Source: Virgisporangium aurantiacum (GTDB taxonomy: Bacteria; Actinomycetota; Actinomycetes; Mycobacteriales; Micromonosporaceae). Taken from it: 64,000 nucleotides of DNA. The notes under the pieces were generated by a model that was not told the origin of the DNA, made no database searches, and was given only the letters and a program-made list of their open reading frames with translations. The stretch is from assembly GCF_016863635.1 (NCBI RefSeq), contig NZ_BOPG01000090.1:21247-85246 (forward strand). The letters are read 5' to 3'. Positions 59,041 through 64,000 of the stretch are shown here, piece by piece. The position numbers were made by a program, and so were the translations under genes. Every line of letters starts with the position of its first letter. Positions within the stretch are counted from its first letter, which is position 1.

Positions 59041-60222
59041 ATGGACGCTTCCGGGGCCACCCCCGGTCACCTGCTGGAGTTGATCCGGTCCCGCCCGGCG
59101 TGGACGCGGCAGCAACTGCTCGACGCCACCGGCATGTCCCGGCCCACGCTGCTCGAACGGATCTCGCCGTTGTTCGCGGCGGGGCTGGTGTGCGAGGCGG
59201 GCAGCACGGCGTCCATCGGGGGCCGCCCGGCGCAGTTGATCCGCTTCGACGACCGGCAGCTGACCGTGCTCACCTTCGACGTCGGGCACACGCACGCCCG
59301 GGTCGGGCTCACCGGCGTCCACGGCGGCGAACTGCACTCCGTCTCGCGCCGCATCGACGTCAGTCACACCCCGCCCGACGCGATGCTCGCCGACCTCGTC
59401 GCGGTGGCCGACGGGGTGCTCGCCTCGTGCCCGCCGCAGCGCCTGATCGGCGTCGGCGTCGGGCTTCCCGGTCCGATCGAACCCGGCACCGGCCTGCCCA
59501 AGCCGACCACGATCCTGCCCGGCTGGGACGCCTATCCCCTACCCGACGTGCTGCGCGAGCGGTGGGACGTGCCGATGGTGTTCGAGAACGACGCGCGGGC
59601 GCTGGCCTTCGGTGAGGCGAGCCGGCACCCGGGCGAGACCGTGCTCGGCGTCAAGTGGGCCACCGGCATCGGCGCGGGGCTCGTCACCGGCGGCATGAGC
59701 CTCACCGGAGACGACGGCACGGCCGGCGACATCGGGCACGTCAAGCTCGCCCGCACCGGGCCGGAGTGCCGGTGCGGACGGCGTGGCTGCCTCGCCGCGT
59801 ACGCGTCCGGGCACGCGTTGCTCGGACAGTTGGGCTTCGGCAGTCTGACCGACATCGCGCTCCGGGCCGACGAGCCGCCGGTGCACCGCGCGCTCGTCAC
59901 GGCCGGCCGGAAACTCGGGACCGTGCTGGCGTCGCTGATCGCGATGGCGAACCCGCGCACGCTCGTGCTCGGCGGCATCATCGGCGCGCTGCCCGGCGTC
60001 GTCGACGCGGTCGGCACTCGCATCCGCGACATCACGCTGCTGCGCAGCACCGCCGGTCTCCGCATCGTCCCGAGTTCGCTCGGGGAGCGCGCGGCGACGG
60101 TGGGCCTGGTGAACCTGGTGGTCGGGCGGGTGCTCGCGCCCGAGGCGATCGACCGGGCCCTCGCGGCCGACCACGGCCCGATCGGGGTTTTGTCGTACCC
60201 GCCGCGTACGTTGCGGGCATGA
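59041..60222 (+). CDS. ROK-family transcriptional repressor
   Basis: 393 residues. N-terminal winged HTH (LLDATGMSRPTLLERISPL), then a sugar-kinase-like domain: FDVGHTHARVGL, GVGLPGPIEPG, FENDARALAFGE, and the zinc motif CRCGRRGCLAAYASG. Presumably represses the divergent sugar operon until an inducing sugar binds. Stop overlaps the next ATG as ATGA. Confidence 0.94.
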   Translation: MDASGATPGHLLELIRSRPAWTRQQLLDATGMSRPTLLERISPLFAAGLVCEAGSTASIGGRPAQLIRFDDRQLTVLTFDVGHTHARVGLTGVHGGELHSVSRRIDVSHTPPDAMLADLVAVADGVLASCPPQRLIGVGVGLPGPIEPGTGLPKPTTILPGWDAYPLPDVLRERWDVPMVFENDARALAFGEASRHPGETVLGVKWATGIGAGLVTGGMSLTGDDGTAGDIGHVKLARTGPECRCGRRGCLAAYASGHALLGQLGFGSLTDIALRADEPPVHRALVTAGRKLGTVLASLIAMANPRTLVLGGIIGALPGVVDAVGTRIRDITLLRSTAGLRIVPSSLGERAATVGLVNLVVGRVLAPEAIDRALAADHGPIGVLSYPPRTLRA

Positions 60223-60668
60223 CGATCGACTACCAGCTCACCGTCGACTGCGCCGATCCCGGGCCGCTGGTCGCGTTCTGGGCCTCCGCGCTGGGTTACG
60301 TGCCGAAGCCGCCGCCCGGCGAGTTCGCGACCTGGCGCGACTACTACCTCAGCATCAACGTCCCGGAAGACGAGTTGGGCGAGGGCGACTGCACCGATCG
60401 CCTGATCGACCCGGCGGGCCGGGGGCCGGGAATCTGGTTCCAGCCCGTGCCGGAGGGCAAGGTGGTCAAGAACCGCCTGCATCTCGACCTGTTCGTCGGC
60501 GGCGGCCGGTCGGTGCCGTTGGCGACCCGGCGCGAACGCGTCGACGCGAAGGTCGCCGAGCTGGTCGCCGCCGGCGCCACGGTGGTCAGCACGTCCGACA
60601 CCCCCGAGTACGACCACTACTTCGCGCTGATGAACGACCCCGAGGGCAACGAGTTCTGCGTCGCGTAG
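60219..60668 (+). CDS. VOC-superfamily (glyoxalase-like) protein
   Basis: 149 residues. Two beta-alpha-beta-beta-beta modules: DYQLTVDCADPGPLVAFWASALGY, quoted in part, and NRLHLDLFVGG, with FALMNDPEGNEFCVA at the end. Typical of the glyoxalase/bleomycin-resistance family; activity unknown. Translationally coupled to the ROK gene. Confidence 0.9.
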   Translation: MTIDYQLTVDCADPGPLVAFWASALGYVPKPPPGEFATWRDYYLSINVPEDELGEGDCTDRLIDPAGRGPGIWFQPVPEGKVVKNRLHLDLFVGGGRSVPLATRRERVDAKVAELVAAGATVVSTSDTPEYDHYFALMNDPEGNEFCVA

Positions 60669-60876
60669 GGCGTGTCCGGTGGATCTTGTCGAGCCGAGGC
60701 GAGGCTCAGGCGGCTACGGCAGGGCCGGCCTGCGGAGCTTCGCCCGGCGGCCCGCCCAAGCCGCCGGCAAGGCGCGGCTTTGTCCCGATACCGGTGTTGT
60801 ATCGGGGCGAAGCCGCAACGCCGCCGGTCGTCGTCTGAGTCCGCCGCAGGCCGGCAAAGATCCGCCGGACACGCCC
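60668..60876. mobile_element. MITE-like element with 20 bp terminal inverted repeats
   Basis: Ends GGGCGTGTCCGGTGGATCTT and AAGATCCGCCGGACACGCCC match in 19 of 20 positions. Internal arms GCCGGCCTGCGG / CCGCAGGCCGGC and a central hairpin (60774-60816, GCGGCTT / AAGCCGC and CCCGATAC / GTATCGGG) let most of the 209 bp fold. No coding capacity. It fills the convergent VOC-LysE gap and its left end overlaps the VOC stop codon. May double as a terminator. Confidence 0.75.
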
Positions 60877-60882
60877 TTGGCC

Positions 60883-61521
60883 CTACCGCGAGTCGAGCGC
60901 CAGGCGCACGGCCAGGCCGCCGAAGATCAGCGACGACGCGCGCTCCAGCCGTCGCCGCACGGCGGGCCGGCCGAGCAGCTTGTCGGCGAGACTGCCGGCC
61001 GTGAACCCGACCGTGCCGTCCACCGACAACCCCACCACGATGAACACCACCCCGAGCGTGAGCAGTTGCACCGGGATCGGCCACGCGCCGTGCCCGTGGC
61101 TCAGGAACTGGGGCAGGAACGCCAGGTAGAAGAGGACCACCTTCGGGTTGGCCAGGTTGGTGAGCGTCGCCATCGCGTAGAGCTTGCGCAGCGAGCGCTC
61201 CTTCACGGGTCCCGCCTGTTCCTCCGCCGCACCGGCGCGGCTGGCCCGCCAGGAGCTGACCGCCAGGTACACCAGGAACCCGGCACCGGCGACCCGGATC
61301 ACCGCCAGCGCCTCGGGCGCCGCCGCGATCAGCGCGCCGAGCCCGAGCGCCGCGGCCACCGTGTGCACGGCGAGCCCGGTCGACATGCCCACCGCCGACA
61401 CCAGCCCGGCCCGTCGCCCACCCGCGGCGGCGTTGGCCACGATGAACAACATGTCGGGCCCGGGCGCGACGCTCAACAGGAACGCGGCGACCACGAACGC
61501 CACGACGAGTGCGGGATCCAT
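60883..61521 (-). CDS. LysE/RhtB-family amino acid exporter
   Basis: 212 residues, six helices. Family motif APGPDMLFIVANAAAGGRRAGLVSAVGMSTG, quoted in part, and NPKVVLFYLAFLPQF. Exports amino acids or lactones. Convergent with the VOC gene. Confidence 0.94.
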   Translation of the reverse strand: MDPALVVAFVVAAFLLSVAPGPDMLFIVANAAAGGRRAGLVSAVGMSTGLAVHTVAAALGLGALIAAAPEALAVIRVAGAGFLVYLAVSSWRASRAGAAEEQAGPVKERSLRKLYAMATLTNLANPKVVLFYLAFLPQFLSHGHGAWPIPVQLLTLGVVFIVVGLSVDGTVGFTAGSLADKLLGRPAVRRRLERASSLIFGGLAVRLALDSR

Positions 61522-61545
61522 GCGCCGACCCTATCGTTCCCGATC

Positions 61546-61653
61546 GTGCGGTACGGTGCCTGCGTGATCTCCCTGTGCGCCTTCCGCCGGTGGATCACCC
61601 CGCCGTTGCCGTTGTACGGCAACGACCACGAGCGCGGCGACTTCGCTCCCTAG
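61546..61653 (+). CDS. Possible 35-residue leader ORF before MFS gene
   Basis: GTG at 61546 (or 61564), TAG at 61651. Encodes RRWITPPLPLYGNDHERGDFAP. A perfect 8 bp hairpin CGTTGCCG-TTGTA-CGGCAACG (61604-61624) lies within it. Located 55 bases upstream of the MFS start, so attenuation-type control is conceivable. Unrecognised. Confidence 0.35.
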   Translation: MRYGACVISLCAFRRWITPPLPLYGNDHERGDFAP

Positions 61654-61708
61654 GTCCTGGGCGGTTCCTCCGTCCCGTCTTCATTCCTAGCTTCAGGAGC
61701 GCTTCGTC

Positions 61709-62857
61709 ATGTCCATCGCCACTGTGCTGCGTGCCGCCCAGGTGGCGCGCCTGTTGGGTGCCAGCCTCGTCGGGCGGGTGCCGCTGGGCGCCGCGCCGGT
61801 CGCGCTGCTGCTGTTCGCCCGCGAAACCTGGTCGATCGGCGCGGCGGGCCTGCTCGTCGGCGTCTACACGGTGGGGCTGGCGGTCGGTGCGCCGGTGCTC
61901 GCCCGGGTCGCCGACCGGTGGCGGCAGCCGCCCGTGATGTGGGCCGCGGTCGCCCTGTCGACGGCCGGGTTCGCGGCACTCGCGGCGCTCGACCCGCCGC
62001 TGGGTCTCGCCGTGGTGGCGGCGCTGCTCGCCGGTGCCGGCGCGCCGCCGTTCGAGGCCGGCCTGCGGGTGCTGTGGCGCGGGCTGCTGCCCGAGGAGCA
62101 GGTGCACACGGCGTACACGCTGGACATCGCCGTCCAGGAGCTGATCTTCATCGGCGGGCCGCTGGTCGCCGTCACCGCGGTGGCCGTCGGCGGCCCGGAG
62201 GCCGGCCTGTGGGCGACCGCCGCCCTACAGTTGGCCGGCACGATCTGGTTCACGACCACCCCCGCCGTCCGCCACTGGCGCGGCGAGGAGGCCGAACGCC
62301 ACTGGGCCGGCCCCCTGCGCTCGACGCCGCTGCGGATCCTCCTGGCCGCCGTGGTGCTGGTCGGCGGCGGCGTCGGCACGCTGCCGGTGGCCGTGACCCG
62401 CTACGCCGAGGCGATCGGCGACCGCTCCTGGGCCGGCTGGCTGCTGGCCGCCAACGCCACCGGCGCCCTGATCGGCGGCCTGGTCAACACCCGGCTGAAG
62501 CTGCCCGACCGCCTGCTGCCGTGGATCGCCGCGCTGCTGGCCGCCGGTTACGTCCCGCTGCTGCTGGTGCCGCCGCTGCCGGTCATGCTGCTGCTGACCG
62601 TGGTGAGCGGCCTCTGCCTGCCCCCGCTGCTCGCCGGCACGTTCCTCACGGTCGACCGGATCGCCCCACCGGGCACGGCCGCCGAGGCGTTCGCGTGGGT
62701 GTCCACGGCCTTCACGAGCGGGGCCGCGCTGGGCGCCGCCATCGACGGCGCCATCCTGGACCGCAACGAGGGCACGGCGATCGGCTTCGTCGTAGCGCCG
62801 GTGACCATCGCCGTCAGCGCCCTCCTCTACCGCACCCTGACCACCAGAACCCCCTGA
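61709..62857 (+). CDS. MFS transporter
   Basis: 382 residues; ATG with CAGGAG upstream. Twelve helices; GVYTVGLAVGAPVLARVADR is a motif A variant, and the second half repeats the pattern weakly. Belongs to a general MFS group of unknown substrate. Not obviously linked to LysE upstream. Confidence 0.88.
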   Translation: MSIATVLRAAQVARLLGASLVGRVPLGAAPVALLLFARETWSIGAAGLLVGVYTVGLAVGAPVLARVADRWRQPPVMWAAVALSTAGFAALAALDPPLGLAVVAALLAGAGAPPFEAGLRVLWRGLLPEEQVHTAYTLDIAVQELIFIGGPLVAVTAVAVGGPEAGLWATAALQLAGTIWFTTTPAVRHWRGEEAERHWAGPLRSTPLRILLAAVVLVGGGVGTLPVAVTRYAEAIGDRSWAGWLLAANATGALIGGLVNTRLKLPDRLLPWIAALLAAGYVPLLLVPPLPVMLLLTVVSGLCLPPLLAGTFLTVDRIAPPGTAAEAFAWVSTAFTSGAALGAAIDGAILDRNEGTAIGFVVAPVTIAVSALLYRTLTTRTP

Positions 62858-62922
62858 CCTTGCCTCCAGCGGCCGGGTGATTTGCACGCTTTGCCCGTCC
62901 GGCGTAGCCGTCCCCCCGAGTC

Positions 62923-62991
62923 GATCTTGCAGTTGTGGTGGGCCACAAAAAGTGCAAATGCGGGCGAACAAGGCACCATAACTGCAAGATC
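62923..62991. repeat. 69 bp palindromic repeat element, copy 4
   Basis: Starts GATCTTGCAGTTGTGGTG and ends CACCATAACTGCAAGATC (one mismatch). Its reverse complement matches the subtype of copy 3 (CTTGTTCGCCC interior). Lies 65 bases after the MFS stop. Confidence 0.9.
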
Positions 62992-63018
62992 GGCGCCGGA
63001 GAACAGCCCTCGGTTGTC

Positions 63019-63036
63019 GACCTTGCAGTTGTGCCC
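63019..63036. repeat. Half copy of the palindromic element, interrupted by the insertion sequence
   Basis: GACCTTGCAGTTGTGCCC matches the left arm of the family, then homology stops at GGCTCTCC, the presumed end of the ISL3-type element. The other half is outside the window. Confidence 0.7.
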
Positions 63037-64000
63037 GGCTCTCCGGTCGGATGTGTGGGTCATGTCCGGCCGGGGAGGGGGAGGTCGTAGCCGCAGAGGT
63101 GGAGTCTGGCCATGGCGATGAGGGCGGTTGGGTTTTTGAAGCCGAAGGCGATGCGGGTGAGGAGTCGGATCTTGGTGTTGGTGGATTCGATGAGTCCGTT
63201 GGACAGTTGGTGGGTGAGGGTGTTGATGATGTCCTCGCGCCAGTAGCGGTGGATGCGGTAGGCCAGGTCGGTGAACGGGGTCAGGCCGCTGGTGGTGGCC
63301 CAGTCGAGCCAGGCGTCGAGGAGGTCGATGCGGTCGGCGCCGCCGGGGGTGGTGATGACCTGCCGGAGTTGCTGGTTGAGTAGGTAGGCCCGGAACAGTG
63401 GCTGGTTGGTCTGTTCGATGTGGGCCAGTTTCGCCTGTTGTCGGGTAGTCAGATCGGCGGCGTTCTTCCACAGGGCGTATTTGGCGCCTTTGACGGCGTC
63501 GGCGACGGCTTTCTGCCCGGCCCTTCGGGCGGCGGTGTAGACCTGGGCCCGGATGGCATCGAGGGCTTTGCCGGCCCACATGACGACGTGGAACGGGTCG
63601 AGACAGATCCGCGCCTTCGGGCAGTACCGTGTCACGGCGGAGAAGATCCACTCGGCGCCGTCGGCGGTGACCAGGGTGATCTCTGCGCACCGCTCGGGTC
63701 CGAGGAGTTGGAAGAACAGGCCCAGCACGCCGCTGTCACGCCCCTCGGCGATCCACAACAGCCGGCGGGTGTCGTGGTCGACGACCACCGTCAGATACCT
63801 GTGGCCACGCCGGTAGGACACCTCATCGATCCCGATCCGGCGCACCTGCGCCAACCGGTCCCCGGCAGCGGCGTCGGCGTCGGCGACCACCCGGGTGATG
63901 ATCTGTCCCACGGTGCGCCAGCCGATGCGCAGCAGCCGACACACCGCCTCTTTCGACATCTGCCGCACCAGCCACCCGACCAGGGCATCGAAGTCGCGGG
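63037..64000. mobile_element. ISL3-family insertion sequence, truncated by window edge
   Basis: The end starts GGCTCTCCGG, close to the GGCTCTTC-type ends of ISL3 elements. The transposase gene follows 20 bases inside. The far end lies beyond 64000. Insertion into a palindromic repeat is implied by the half copy at 63019-63036. Confidence 0.75.
63060..64000 (-). CDS. ISL3-family transposase, N-terminus cut by window edge
   Basis: At least 313 residues up to the window end. HTH region KEAVCRLLRIGWRTVGQIITR precedes a DDE domain: first Asp in GIDEVSYRRGHRYLTVVVD, quoted in part, second Asp in CLDPFHVVMW, and Glu in SNGLIESTNTKIRLL. A final HLCGYD pattern ends the protein. The visible frame is intact, so the element may be active. 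Confidence 0.93.
   Translation of the reverse strand, partial: RDFDALVGWLVRQMSKEAVCRLLRIGWRTVGQIITRVVADADAAAGDRLAQVRRIGIDEVSYRRGHRYLTVVVDHDTRRLLWIAEGRDSGVLGLFFQLLGPERCAEITLVTADGAEWIFSAVTRYCPKARICLDPFHVVMWAGKALDAIRAQVYTAARRAGQKAVADAVKGAKYALWKNAADLTTRQQAKLAHIEQTNQPLFRAYLLNQQLRQVITTPGGADRIDLLDAWLDWATTSGLTPFTDLAYRIHRYWREDIINTLTHQLSNGLIESTNTKIRLLTRIAFGFKNPTALIAMARLHLCGYDLPLPGRT

Overview
The window is chromosomal DNA from a high-GC actinobacterium, most likely a member of the Micromonosporaceae or a close relative. The signs are very GC-rich coding with frequent GTG starts, tight 1-4 base gene overlaps, many XRE-DUF5753/DUF397, SARP, LuxR-type two-component and Ser/Thr kinase regulators, and the actinobacterial block pgsA - DUF881 - sbp - DUF881 - gcvH - FHA (GarA/OdhI) - MerR (FtsR-like) - bifunctional nuclease - MerR at 9-15 kb. 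The last gene reaching position 1 and the transposase reaching position 64000 are both cut by the window edges.

Layout. 0-4.5 kb: SARP fragment, then an XRE-DUF5753 regulator divergent from a PNP-type nucleosidase, and an unrecognised sigma-like / membrane protein / DUF397 operon. 4.8-8.2 kb: MacB-like ABC exporter. 8.2-16.9 kb: inositol-phosphatase-like enzyme, the conserved GarA/FtsR block, a TIGR01777 epimerase, a truncated globin and a hypothetical gene. 16.9-27 kb: two separate LuxR-type two-component systems, each co-transcribed with an ABC-2 type transporter. Between them lie an ECF42-type sigma factor with its DGPF/YCII partner and a RibD/DHFR-like reductase. 27-34.3 kb: PARG-like ADP-ribosyl hydrolase, Ser/Thr kinase, SARP, methyltransferase, 5'-3' exonuclease and a PadR pair. 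34.3-34.8 kb: Ser, Pro and Arg tRNA genes preceded by a short ORF and an intrinsic terminator. 34.9-42.7 kb: amidohydrolase, nitronate monooxygenase-like and luciferase-like oxidoreductases, a MarR regulator and MFS pump sharing an upstream motif, and a macrodomain protein. 42.7-44.4 kb: secreted GH18 chitinase with a DasR-like site. 44.4-46.3 kb: eleven tRNA genes on one strand interrupted by an HNH endonuclease gene, several with unusual structure. 46.3-51 kb: branched-chain amino-acid type ABC operon including a permease-ATPase fusion. 51-53.5 kb: TerD, and an FAD monooxygenase divergent from a TetR regulator. 53.5-60.2 kb: sugar ABC transporter, GH63 hydrolase and ROK regulator, which look like a glucosylglycerate or related glycoside uptake and hydrolysis unit. 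60-64 kb: VOC protein, LysE exporter, MFS transporter and an ISL3-type insertion sequence.

The most unusual content is non-coding. A family of 68-70 bp palindromic elements with ends GATCTTGCAGTTGTG / CACAACTGCAAGATC is present as four full copies plus a half copy; the half copy abuts the insertion sequence. A 209 bp MITE-like element with 20 bp terminal inverted repeats fills one intergenic gap. The 11 bp palindrome TCCAC(A/T)GTGGA recurs six times, inside and outside genes. The tRNA array with HNH gene, including a leucine-anticodon tRNA that lacks the long variable arm, is the best candidate for an unusual functional system. All calls come from reading the sequence; no database search was run.
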